Below, in pieces: positions 1 to 6,640 of a DNA stretch of 7,111 nucleotides (position 1 is the stretch's first letter; each line of letters opens with the position of its first letter). Source of the DNA: Pseudomonadota bacterium (GTDB taxonomy: Bacteria; Pseudomonadota; Gammaproteobacteria; Burkholderiales; SCOH01); the NCBI GenBank assembly GCA_030917985.1, contig JAUPTR010000394.1, positions 1-7,111 of the forward strand. Reading direction: 5' to 3'. The notes beneath the pieces were generated by a model, which worked only from the letters and a program-made list of their open reading frames with translations, ran no database searches and had not been told where the DNA came from. The position numbers and the translations under genes are program-made.

Positions 1-156
1 CTCCACTTAAATCTGGTGCTAGCGTTTATAGCAATTATCAGGCCAGGTGGCTAAAGCACTGATTTGTAAAAACTCTGGCTTTATATGGTGCATCGATTGT
101 TGCTGGTTTTGCACGCTTATGGTGCGTTTTTCGGGGTGTGTGCACGTTAATGGGGC
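1..156. other. left-edge non-coding stretch with no supported feature
   Basis: This stretch lies beyond the ppa terminator. It is AT-richer than the rest of the window. I find no coding region with recognisable protein similarity, no RNA gene and no clear promoter. A plus-strand reading frame that opens at 47 (GTG) runs on antisense through ppa and is a shadow. It could be the intergenic edge of a gene lying outside the window. Confidence 0.5.
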
Positions 157-191
157 AAAAAAGCCGCCGTCCGTTACCGGAGGGCGGCTTT
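157..191 (-). terminator. intrinsic terminator of ppa
   Basis: Read on the minus strand, a GC-rich stem (AAGCCGCCCTCC pairing with GGACGGCGGCTT, 11 of 12 positions matched with one internal mismatch) closes a 6-base loop (GGTAAC) and is followed by an uninterrupted T6 tract. It begins about 20 bases after the ppa stop codon, which is the expected place for a rho-independent terminator. Read on the plus strand the hairpin is followed only by TTTGT, so it should act mainly in the ppa direction. Confidence 0.9.
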
Positions 192-211
192 GTCTGGCCG
201 GAGTAAAAGGC

Positions 212-748
212 TTATTTGCCTTCAGCTTCGAAGCGTTTTACGCCATCCAGAATTTCCTGCTTGGCAGCTTCCTTGTCCGCCCAGCCCTGAACCTTCACCC
301 ACTTGCCTTTTTCCAGATCCTTGTAGTGCTCAAAGAAGTGTTCGATCTGGTTCAACAGCAGTTCCGGCAGGTCTGCAGTCGACTGGATGCCTTTGTACAT
401 CGGGCAGAGTTTTTCTACCGGAACGGCAATCAGTTTGGCGTCGATGCCTGATTCATCTTCCATGCGCAGCATGCCAAGCATGCGGCAACGTACCACTACG
501 CCCATCTGCAGCGGAAAGGGTGTAACGACCAGCACGTCCACCGGGTCTCCATCTTCCGACAGGGTATTGGGCACATAGCCGTAGTTGCATGGGTAGAACA
601 TGGCGGTGCCCATGAAACGATCGACGAACATCGCGCCGGTTTCTTTGTCGAGTTCGTATTTGATCGGCGAGCTGTTGGCCGGGATTTCGATAATGACGTT
701 AACGTCGTTCGGCACATCTTTGCCGGCAGGAACGCGATCGAGGATCAT
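212..748 (-). CDS. ppa: inorganic pyrophosphatase (family I, soluble)
   Basis: This cytoplasmic Mg2+-dependent enzyme hydrolyses pyrophosphate to two phosphates and so pulls nucleotide-polymerising and activating reactions forward. The product is 178 residues, close to the E. coli enzyme (about 175), and aligns with it end to end from the N-terminal IPAGKD-like segment (here VPAGKD, residues 6-11) to the C-terminal helix. The metal-binding signature DGDPVD is at residues 66-71 (Asp66, Asp68, Asp71). With a one-residue offset from E. coli numbering, the other active-site residues are present: Glu21, Lys30, Glu32, Arg44, Tyr56, Asp98, Asp103, Lys105, Tyr142 and Lys143. The ATG at 748 is preceded by GGAG six bases upstream. 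The gene is monocistronic, with its own promoter and a strong terminator. Nothing indicates loss of function. Confidence 0.98.
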   Translation of the reverse strand: MILDRVPAGKDVPNDVNVIIEIPANSSPIKYELDKETGAMFVDRFMGTAMFYPCNYGYVPNTLSEDGDPVDVLVVTPFPLQMGVVVRCRMLGMLRMEDESGIDAKLIAVPVEKLCPMYKGIQSTADLPELLLNQIEHFFEHYKDLEKGKWVKVQGWADKEAAKQEILDGVKRFEAEGK

Positions 749-786
749 GAAAAGCTCCGTTAAAAGGTGAACAATAAAAGTCGCCG

Positions 787-815
787 ATTATACAACCAAA
801 GCGCATGACCGATAA
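787..815 (-). promoter_or_regulatory. probable sigma70 promoter of ppa
   Basis: On the minus strand a perfect TATAAT -10 hexamer (787-792) lies 17 bases downstream of a weak -35 TTATCG (810-815, 3 of 6 consensus bases). The predicted transcript would start near 780 and carry a leader of about 30 bases containing the ppa Shine-Dalgarno GGAG (755-758). The -35 region partly overlaps a palindrome, AACGCGTT (814-821), which may be chance. Assignment is by pattern only. Confidence 0.65.
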
Positions 816-820
816 CGCGT

Positions 821-850
821 TTTCCCGCATCGTCGGCCCGGTAGTAGAAT
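821..850 (+). promoter_or_regulatory. tentative promoter of the GlcF-like/coq7 operon
   Basis: A -10-like TAGAAT (845-850, 5 of 6 consensus bases) lies 18 bases after a poor -35, TTTCCC (821-826). If real, transcription would begin near 857. That lies downstream of the ATG codons at 849 and 852 and would force use of the ATG at 879, with a leader of about 20 bases. The weak -35 makes this a candidate only. It would run back to back with the ppa promoter in the same 100-base gap. Confidence 0.35.
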
Positions 851-878
851 GATGTTTCTGCCTCTGCTGTCTGCTCCA

Positions 879-2093
879 ATGTCCGAGATCCGTCATCCTG
901 AATTGCTGGCGATTGCCGATAACTGTGTCGCCTGTGGTTTGTGTGTGCCGCAATGCCCCAGTTATCAGGTGTTGCAAAACGAAGCAGATTCTCCGCGCGG
1001 GCGCATCGCATTGATGCGTGGTGTGCTGGAGCACAAGCTGCAGCCAACGGCACGTCTGCAACAACATCTGGATCAATGTCTGACTTGCCGTCAGTGTGAA
1101 AAGGTTTGCCCGAATCAGGTGGCTTACGGGCGCCTGGTGGATGGCATGCGCGCCGAGTTGCTGCAGCAACAGCCCGCACGCCTGCCGTGGCTGAAACGCC
1201 TTGGGCTGCAGCGCTTGGCTCATCGGCCCCAATGGTGGGGGCGGTTGCTGAAGCTGGTGCGGTTGCCGCTGGTCCGGCCACTGCTGCGGCACTTGCCGGC
1301 ATCGCAGGCGTGGTTGCCCACCTTGCGGGAGATGATGCGCCGATATCAGCCTCAGCGCTGGCAGCCTTGCTACCCACCCAGTGGCGAAGAGCGCGGCGAG
1401 GTGATGTTGTTCCTCGGTTGTCTGGCGCGAGCGGTGGATGTGGCCGCTATCAACGCCGCCATCCAGTTGCTGAATCTGTTTGGCTTTCGTGTCTGGGTGC
1501 CGCAACAGCAGGTGTGTTGTGGTGCCTTGCTGAAACATGCGGGTGATGCTGTCGGTGCAGCAGGTTTGCTGGCGACCAATCGCAATGTATTTGCCGGAAC
1601 CATGCCTGTGCTGACGCTGGCTTCCGGTTGTGGTGCAGATTTGCAGGATGCCGGTGATGCCAGTTTTGGCGCGCGGGTCATGGAGGTGGCCGCTTTTCTG
1701 GAGCGCCATGCAGACTGGCGTCTGGTCGAATGTGCGCCATTGGCGGAGCGTGTCACGCTGCATGATCCTTGCACCCTGCGCAATGTGATGCGCAGCGAGC
1801 AGGCCTATCATCGTCTGCTGCAGCGGATTCCCGGGCTGCAACTATTGCCATTGGCCGGCAATCAGCAATGTTGTGGCGCGGCCGGCACCTATCATCTGCA
1901 ACACCCGCAGATCGCCCGGCAGCTGCGGGATGATAAAATCAGCGCCATCAACACAACTGGCGCCGAGCATGTCTGCAGCGCCAACTTCGCCTGTGGCATG
2001 TGGCTGAATACGGCGCTGGACGGAGCGGAACGTCAGGTGCAGCACCCCTTGCTGTTGCTGCAACAACAAATCAGGAAGGCCTCATCATGTTAA
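879..2093 (+). CDS. glcF: GlcF-like iron-sulfur electron-transfer protein (glycolate oxidase iron-sulfur subunit family)
   Basis: The predicted protein is 404 residues, matching the E. coli GlcF length (about 407). Two ferredoxin-type 4Fe-4S motifs stand at the N-terminus: Cys16, 19, 22, 26 and Cys67, 70, 73, 77, each C-x2-C-x2-C-x3-CP. Two cysteine-rich CCG domains follow, with the Cys pairs at 213-214 and 331-332 and later partner cysteines. This is the architecture of GlcF, LldE and HdrD-type subunits that pass electrons from an FAD 2-hydroxyacid dehydrogenase towards quinone. No GlcD or GlcE flavoprotein is in the window, so the substrate is unproven and the gene symbol is a family label. 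I chose ATG 879 because the protein then begins MSEIRHPEL, shortly before the first cluster. ATG 849 would add ten hydrophobic residues; neither start has a clear Shine-Dalgarno. The end overlaps coq7 by 7 bases, so the two genes are probably co-transcribed. Confidence 0.85.
   Translation: MSEIRHPELLAIADNCVACGLCVPQCPSYQVLQNEADSPRGRIALMRGVLEHKLQPTARLQQHLDQCLTCRQCEKVCPNQVAYGRLVDGMRAELLQQQPARLPWLKRLGLQRLAHRPQWWGRLLKLVRLPLVRPLLRHLPASQAWLPTLREMMRRYQPQRWQPCYPPSGEERGEVMLFLGCLARAVDVAAINAAIQLLNLFGFRVWVPQQQVCCGALLKHAGDAVGAAGLLATNRNVFAGTMPVLTLASGCGADLQDAGDASFGARVMEVAAFLERHADWRLVECAPLAERVTLHDPCTLRNVMRSEQAYHRLLQRIPGLQLLPLAGNQQCCGAAGTYHLQHPQIARQLRDDKISAINTTGAEHVCSANFACGMWLNTALDGAERQVQHPLLLLQQQIRKASSC
2073..2079 (+). 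promoter_or_regulatory. ribosome binding site of coq7 inside the upstream gene
   Basis: AGGAAGG lies seven bases before the ATG at 2087 and within the last codons of the GlcF-like gene. It fixes the coq7 start despite an open frame extending upstream to 2000. Together with the 7-base overlap it suggests translational coupling of the two genes. Confidence 0.8.
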
Positions 2094-2713
2094 AACTGGA
2101 TCAGTTGATCATTCAATTTGACCAAGGGCTGCGCACCCTGTTTGCGCCGGCGCACACCGTACGCAAATATCCGGATGAAGACATGCCGGACGTTGTGTTG
2201 TCAGACGAGGAAAAGCGCCATGCTGCCGCGCTGATGCGCATCAACCATGTCGGTGAGGTATGTGCTCAGGCGTTATATCAGGGGCAGGCGTTGACGGCAC
2301 GCAATCTGCAGACCCGCGAAGCGTTGCGTCAGGCGGCCTGGGAGGAAACCGAGCATCTGGCGTGGACTGAACGGCGCATTGCCGAGCTGGGTGGGCGCAA
2401 GAGCTTGCTTAACCCCCTTTGGTATGGCGGTTCGCTGGCGATTGGGGTGATGGCAGGATTGATTGGCGACAAATGGAATCTGGGTTTTCTGGAAGAAACC
2501 GAGAAGCAGGTCTGCCGGCACCTGGACGATCACCTGGGCAAGCTGCCGCCGCAGGATGGTAAAAGCCGGGCGATTCTGACGCAGATGCGCGTCGACGAGG
2601 CGCAACATGCCGATGTGGCTCATGAGCACGGTGCAGCCAATTTGCCTTTGCCGGTGCGCGTGGCGATGAAACTCAGCTCCAGGGTCATGACTGGTACCGC
2701 CTATTGGGTGTGA
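2087..2713 (+). CDS. coq7: Coq7-type 3-demethoxyubiquinol (2-polyprenyl-3-methyl-6-methoxy-1,4-benzoquinol) 6-hydroxylase
   Basis: This is a membrane-associated di-iron monooxygenase of ubiquinone biosynthesis. It hydroxylates C6 of the demethoxyubiquinone ring, the step before the last O-methylation; E. coli uses the unrelated flavoprotein UbiF instead. The product is 208 residues, typical for bacterial Coq7. The four-helix ferritin-like iron ligands are visible: Glu57 in NHVGEVCAQ, Glu87 and His90 in EETEH, Glu139 in EETEKQV, and Glu171 and His174 in DEAQH. A glycine-rich hydrophobic stretch at about residues 111-127 (LWYGGSLAIGVMAG) is the family's membrane-contact segment. The start is set by AGGAAGG seven bases upstream. 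Expression is probably from the promoter of the GlcF-like gene, whose stop lies inside this gene. No terminator with a U-tract follows. Confidence 0.96.
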   Translation: MLKLDQLIIQFDQGLRTLFAPAHTVRKYPDEDMPDVVLSDEEKRHAAALMRINHVGEVCAQALYQGQALTARNLQTREALRQAAWEETEHLAWTERRIAELGGRKSLLNPLWYGGSLAIGVMAGLIGDKWNLGFLEETEKQVCRHLDDHLGKLPPQDGKSRAILTQMRVDEAQHADVAHEHGAANLPLPVRVAMKLSSRVMTGTAYWV

Positions 2714-2714
2714 G

Positions 2715-2797
2715 CCGGGCGTGGCCCTGAAATAGGGGCGCGTTCAAGCGCGCTGCCGGACGCTGAGGGATCTCATACGCTGGCAGGCTGCGCCCGG
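2715..2797. repeat. dense inverted-repeat structure in the convergent gap
   Basis: Between the convergent coq7 and lectin genes, CCGGGCG (2715-2721) is exactly complementary to CGCCCGG (2791-2797). Inside lie further perfect stems: GCGCG (2738-2742) with CGCGC (2749-2753) around the loop TTCAAG; TGCC (2754-2757) with GGCA (2782-2785), extendable by one pair that shares C2753; and TGAG (2764-2767) with CTCA (2772-2775) around GGAT. The set can fold as a closed multibranch structure. No U-tract follows on either strand, so it is not a classic intrinsic terminator. It could block exonucleases or polymerase at both 3' ends, or be a REP-like element. Confidence 0.45.
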
Positions 2798-2819
2798 TTC
2801 TCGCCTCGTCGTTGAACGT

Positions 2820-4871
2820 TCAGCGCATGACGAAGCCGAGCAGCTTGTCCAGTGTCTGCCCGTCACAGTTGCGGTTGTTGGCAACAAAGTAGGCGCCGCT
2901 TTCGCGTTGGCGGCAACGATACAGCGGCAGCGCGCCCGGAATCGGTGTGGCATAGAGCCAGTCGGTGATGCCGGTGTAGGTCTGGTTTTCGCAGCCGGCA
3001 TCCAGGCTGAGAAAATTGTTTTCGCCGTTGCGGCACTCGTAAACCGCACGTGTTCCATCGGTGTTGCTGTCTGCCAGCCCCCAGGAGCCCTGTTTGCCAA
3101 AGCCGGCCGGTAATACTGCCGATGTGGTCCAGAATCGGTTGCCTTGCATCCCCTGGGTCAGGCGGGGGCCACTGAATGTGCCTTCGTTAAATGGGTGAAA
3201 GCGACGACCGGTTGGCTTTCCTGTTGTGCCGACTTCATCAATCACCCATTTCTGCGGGTCCCGGCCATTACATGGCCATAGCTGCATCGCTGCGCCCGGT
3301 TCGCGGCTGCCGCCTGCGGCATCCAGGCACAGCTTGCTGCCGGTGGCCATAATTTCCCATTGCCCGGTAATCAGTGGCCGTAAGGTCCATTTCTGGCTGC
3401 TGCCCTGGTGGCAGCTGAATTGCTGTACCTGGATACCGGGTTTATTGCTGCTGTCTTCCGCTTCCAGGCACTTGCCGCTGTATAAATTGCTGATGCTGAA
3501 GTTACCGCTGATATCGCGATTCAACGCCCAGCGCTGGTGGCGGGTGGCCTGGCTGCGAAATGGCGATTGCAGGGTTGGTGCGCCCTCATCCAGGCTTGCG
3601 TCGGCAATGTCCAGCAACTGGCTGCTGGAGACTACGCTCAGTCGATAGTATTGCGTTGCGCTGTCATCACTTTGAGTGAGTTGAGGCGGAAGGCTGTTGA
3701 GATTCAGTGCGCGAGCCAGGTGGTTGCTGCGCAGGCCGGGGGTATCTTCAAAAAATGCCAGTTTTGCCGCGATCACACTCAGGCCAACCATTTTTTGCTG
3801 CCCGACCGGAACCAGTCTGGGGCGTGGAATCTGTGCCATTAGCCAGTTCAGGTCGGTGCGCGACAGGGTCTGAAGTCCGTAGTGCGGATAGAGCAGCATG
3901 GTTTGATCCAGCATGTCGCCCGGCGTGACGCCGGGCAGTAGCGTGCTGGGGAGCAGGTTGAGTGAGTTGCTGGCTTCAAACAGGTTCAGTCGTTGTTCAC
4001 CAAAGTCTTCACAGCTGTTACCTCCCTGACGACATGGGGCCTGGTTGCTGCTGCCCAGGATCAGACCCGGTTTATCGGCCAGGCCTTTGCTGTTGTATGC
4101 CAGCAGCAGCGGGTCGCTCTTGTCCTGTTTCCAGTCGGCAAATGCAGGCAGGCCGCTACCAACGGCAAAGCTGCGTACGGGCGCCGGCTGTTTGTCCAGT
4201 CCCAGGCCCAGCGTGTTGAAAAGATCCTTGGCAAGTGGCAGGCTGGTCTGCAGGCGCAGGTTGCCCAGCGTTAGCGGTTTGCCTTCCACACGGGCGCCGC
4301 TGATGCGTACCACCTGACGCAGCGCCAGTGCCCCGGCACCGACGATACGATAGCTGGTAAGGTTGGGAAAGCTGCCCTGCCAATGGGCTCGCTGTTCCGG
4401 CCGGTATTGCTCTTTGGGTATGGAAAAGACATCGACTTGGCATCCGCTGGGTTTGACCAGTATTGCCACTGTCGGAGCATACAGATTGTCGTGCGCAATC
4501 CCCTGTGCCACCTGGTATTGCCAGCCACTGGCCGGTACATTGGGTAATTTGCGGCTGAGTTTTTCACCTATCACCGTCCATTGCACTTGCTGGTCCGCAA
4601 GCCGGCCGTAGGGGCTGGCAGCCAGCAGTGCCAGTGGTTTGCTGCCTTTCAGCGCACGCATTTCCGCAACGCTGCCACCCGCTCCAATTCGATAGTCGAA
4701 TTGTGCCTGGCCCTTGAAATAGGTTTTCAGCCAGATGTCATCCTGTTCGGTGATGACCTTGCATTCCCACTCTGGCGCCAGTTTCATCTCTTCTAGGCCG
4801 GCGCTCCAGCTGCCGCTGGAAAAAAATGGCAGCAGCAAGACTGCTGAATATCGGCGTGGCGTCATGGGCAT
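2820..4871 (-). CDS. exported ricin-type beta-trefoil lectin-domain protein with unrecognised N-terminal region
   Basis: The 683-residue product begins with a probable signal peptide: Arg6-Arg7, hydrophobic core to about residue 17, cleavage near 21-24. There is no lipobox cysteine. Residues 25 to about 400 match no family I recognise. Residues about 408-546 form a ricin B-like trefoil: the QxW motifs QRW (446), QKW (493) and QKW (540) are spaced exactly 47 residues apart, and the second and third subdomains carry CLE and CLD at 468 and 515. Two related C-terminal units follow (609-648 and 649-683), with YxCR, then a hydrophobic segment, then a second Cys. All 12 cysteines fit six nearby pairs, which suits an oxidising compartment. 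It probably binds glycans in the periplasm or outside the cell. An enzymatic or toxin role cannot be shown. ATG 4871 is preceded by GGAG ten bases upstream. Transcribed alone. Confidence 0.82.
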   Translation of the reverse strand: MPMTPRRYSAVLLLPFFSSGSWSAGLEEMKLAPEWECKVITEQDDIWLKTYFKGQAQFDYRIGAGGSVAEMRALKGSKPLALLAASPYGRLADQQVQWTVIGEKLSRKLPNVPASGWQYQVAQGIAHDNLYAPTVAILVKPSGCQVDVFSIPKEQYRPEQRAHWQGSFPNLTSYRIVGAGALALRQVVRISGARVEGKPLTLGNLRLQTSLPLAKDLFNTLGLGLDKQPAPVRSFAVGSGLPAFADWKQDKSDPLLLAYNSKGLADKPGLILGSSNQAPCRQGGNSCEDFGEQRLNLFEASNSLNLLPSTLLPGVTPGDMLDQTMLLYPHYGLQTLSRTDLNWLMAQIPRPRLVPVGQQKMVGLSVIAAKLAFFEDTPGLRSNHLARALNLNSLPPQLTQSDDSATQYYRLSVVSSSQLLDIADASLDEGAPTLQSPFRSQATRHQRWALNRDISGNFSISNLYSGKCLEAEDSSNKPGIQVQQFSCHQGSSQKWTLRPLITGQWEIMATGSKLCLDAAGGSREPGAAMQLWPCNGRDPQKWVIDEVGTTGKPTGRRFHPFNEGTFSGPRLTQGMQGNRFWTTSAVLPAGFGKQGSWGLADSNTDGTRAVYECRNGENNFLSLDAGCENQTYTGITDWLYATPIPGALPLYRCRQRESGAYFVANNRNCDGQTLDKLLGFVMR

Positions 4872-4910
4872 GGATGTGTTTCTCCGCGAGAGGCAGGCTA
4901 AGTAGCGATC

Positions 4911-4916
4911 ATTATA
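4911..4916 (-). promoter_or_regulatory. probable -10 element of the lectin-protein gene
   Basis: A perfect TATAAT is present on the minus strand, about 40 bases before the ATG at 4871. No good -35 lies 16-18 bases upstream (CCATAA at 17). The promoter may therefore be weak or need an activator. The leader would contain the GGAG at 4882-4885. Confidence 0.5.
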
Positions 4917-5022
4917 GGAGTTTTCGCGTCAGTTTATGGCATCGGAATAAGCGCGACAATCGCTTCTCGGGATATGCCGGGATGGCGCCACGTGCCGGCG
5001 TCGGCAAAGCCTCTGCCCATGC

Positions 5023-5051
5023 GCTACAGCGGGGTTTTGCTCAGGTATACT
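5023..5051 (+). promoter_or_regulatory. probable promoter of rmuC-dgkA
   Basis: TATACT (5046-5051, 5 of 6 -10 consensus bases) lies 17 bases after GCTACA (5023-5028, 3 of 6 -35 consensus bases). Transcription would begin near 5058, giving a leader of about 85 bases before the rmuC ATG. That leader holds an eight-cytosine run (5110-5117). The rest of the 273-base divergent gap (4872-5144) holds the opposing lectin-gene promoter and nothing else I can name. Confidence 0.45.
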
Positions 5052-5144
5052 GGCTGCGGGCCGGCACTTTGGTACGTAGACATGAGTAGGGTTGTTGCAC
5101 GCTGGCAAGCCCCCCCCGAATCACTGAATACCCGGAGATGTTGC

Positions 5145-6569
5145 ATGATCGAAGTTCTGTTTGGAATTGCCACCATTTTCATTGTGCTGGGTTCGGCGGT
5201 GGTGGTTTGGAAACTCGGGCAATTGACTGCATCGCAGGAGTCACTGGCCATGGGCATTGCCCAATCGCTGGAAGAAAAACACCGGGCCATGCTCGGAGAC
5301 ATGCATGAGGCGCTGGCTGATTTTGCCGAGCGAGTGGCACGTACCGACGCCGAAAACGGAGAGCGCTTGCGGGCAGCCATCAACGAGTCATTCGAACGCT
5401 TGCGCTCGGTAGTCGTCAACGAACTGCAGCTGGCACGACAGCAGATGCACACCTTGCAAACGGCGCAGAATGAGCAGCTGGCGGCTAACCGTGAGCAGTT
5501 GTTGAAGCAGTTGGGCGATTTTACGACCAGTCTGCAATCACGCATGGATGGCCTGCGTGAGGAGTTGTTGACCAGACTGCTGCAAAACCTGGCGGAACAG
5601 GGCAAGTTGCAGCTGGATACGGTACAGGGTGCGCTGAAGGCCAGCAGTGAACAGATCGGCAAGAGTGTCGAGCAACTGACCATGGTGGTGGATGCCCGTC
5701 TGGAACAGATCAGTGGCAAGGTCAGCGAGCGGCTGGATGAGGGCTTCAAGAAGACCAATGAAACCTTTGCCAACGTGATGGCGCGTCTGGCGGTGATCGA
5801 TGAAGCGCAGAAGAAAATCGATGGTCTGGCCAGCAATGTAGTAAGCCTGCAGGAGTTGCTCGGCGACAAACGTTCGCGCGGTGCCTATGGCGAGGTGCAG
5901 CTGGAGGCGCTGGTGAGTAATGTGTTGCCGGCGCAGTTTTTCCAGTTGCAGCAAACCTTGTCCAATGGCACCCGTGTTGATTGCCTGCTGAAGCTGCCGG
6001 AGCCAACCGGTCAGGTGGCCATCGATTCCAAGTTTCCGCTGGAAAACTATCACAAGATGTATTCGCCGGAGCTGGGTGATGCCGACCGCGCTGCTGCCGA
6101 AAAGTTGTTCCGGCAGGATGTGAAAAAACACATCGATGCTATTGCCGACAAATACATCATTTCCGGCGAGACATCGGATGGCGCGGTGATGTTTATCCCT
6201 GCCGAGGCGGTGTTTGCCGAAATTCATGCCTATCATCCGGAGCTGGTGCAGCATGCGTTGCAACGGCGTGTCTGGATTGTTTCGCCAACCACCATGATGG
6301 CTGTGCTGAATACAGCGAGGGCGGTGATCAAGGATATCGAAACGCGGCGCCAGGTGCATATCATCAAGGATGCCTTGTCGAAGCTGGGCAAGGAATTCAA
6401 CCGCTTCGATCAGCGCATGAAAAAACTCGCGGATCATATCCGTCTGGCGCATCAGGATGCCGAGGACGTGCAGATTACCAGCCAGAAAATTTCCCGGCGC
6501 TTCGAAGAAATCGAGCATGTACGGCTGGAAGGTGAGGCCGAGGCGGTGCCGGTGCTGGAAAACAGTTGA
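5145..6569 (+). CDS. rmuC: DNA recombination protein RmuC
   Basis: RmuC family proteins limit recombination between short inverted repeats and are thought to be membrane-anchored nuclease-like proteins; the biochemical activity is poorly defined. The 474-residue product starts with one transmembrane segment (about residues 2-24). A long charged coiled-coil region rich in Gln, Glu, Leu and Arg covers about residues 30-235. The conserved RmuC domain begins at GDKRSRGAYGE (from 240), with VAIDSKFPLENY near 291-302 and VWIVSPTTMMAVL near 376-388, and runs to a second coiled segment near 460. ATG 5145 is preceded by GGAGA six bases upstream and puts the membrane segment at the very N-terminus as in relatives. 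An in-frame ATG at 5082 would add 21 residues across the C8 tract and is less likely. dgkA follows after 71 bases and may be co-transcribed. Confidence 0.95.
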   Translation: MIEVLFGIATIFIVLGSAVVVWKLGQLTASQESLAMGIAQSLEEKHRAMLGDMHEALADFAERVARTDAENGERLRAAINESFERLRSVVVNELQLARQQMHTLQTAQNEQLAANREQLLKQLGDFTTSLQSRMDGLREELLTRLLQNLAEQGKLQLDTVQGALKASSEQIGKSVEQLTMVVDARLEQISGKVSERLDEGFKKTNETFANVMARLAVIDEAQKKIDGLASNVVSLQELLGDKRSRGAYGEVQLEALVSNVLPAQFFQLQQTLSNGTRVDCLLKLPEPTGQVAIDSKFPLENYHKMYSPELGDADRAAAEKLFRQDVKKHIDAIADKYIISGETSDGAVMFIPAEAVFAEIHAYHPELVQHALQRRVWIVSPTTMMAVLNTARAVIKDIETRRQVHIIKDALSKLGKEFNRFDQRMKKLADHIRLAHQDAEDVQITSQKISRRFEEIEHVRLEGEAEAVPVLENS

Positions 6570-6573
6570 GCGG

Positions 6574-6617
6574 CCGGCAATTGTTTTGTAACAGAGTCGC
6601 GTTAGGCTGCCGGTTTT
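6574..6617 (+). repeat. weak inverted repeat in the rmuC-dgkA spacer
   Basis: CCGGCA (6574-6579) is complementary to TGCCGG (6608-6613), which is followed by four Ts. With a 28-base loop and a short T-run it could at best be a leaky terminator or attenuator between rmuC and dgkA. It may equally be chance in GC-rich sequence. Confidence 0.2.
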
Positions 6618-6640
6618 CCCAGCTCAAGCGGTAACAACGC

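Noticed and set aside
47..451. Plus-strand open frame antisense to ppa with a hydrophobic N-terminus
   Set aside because: It runs through the ppa terminator hairpin and the ppa coding region, and has no ribosome site or recognisable domain.
814..821. AACGCGTT palindrome near the ppa -35 as an operator
   Set aside because: It is only eight bases, with no repeat or known regulator match.
699..1841. Long minus-strand open frame (380 codons) antisense to the GlcF-like gene
   Set aside because: It is rich in Gln, His and Thr with no domain signal and lies opposite a gene with intact cluster motifs. It is a composition shadow.
2743..2748. TTCAAG loop suggesting a tRNA T-arm in the coq7-lectin gap
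   Set aside because: The surrounding stems do not give tRNA arm lengths, an anticodon loop or a CCA end.
2813..2822. Perfect 10-base palindrome TGAACGTTCA overlapping the lectin-gene stop codon
   Set aside because: There is no loop for a hairpin and no second copy that I saw. A chance palindrome of this size is plausible, and operator placement at a stop codon would be odd.
5024..5869. Minus-strand open frame (281 codons) antisense to the rmuC start
   Set aside because: Its Ser/Cys/Arg-rich low-complexity translation is typical of an antisense shadow of a coiled coil.
5538..6518. Minus-strand open frame (326 codons) antisense to rmuC
   Set aside because: It has biased Leu/Gln/His content and mirrors the GC-rich coiled-coil and RmuC domain coding strand. 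No family features or ribosome site are seen.
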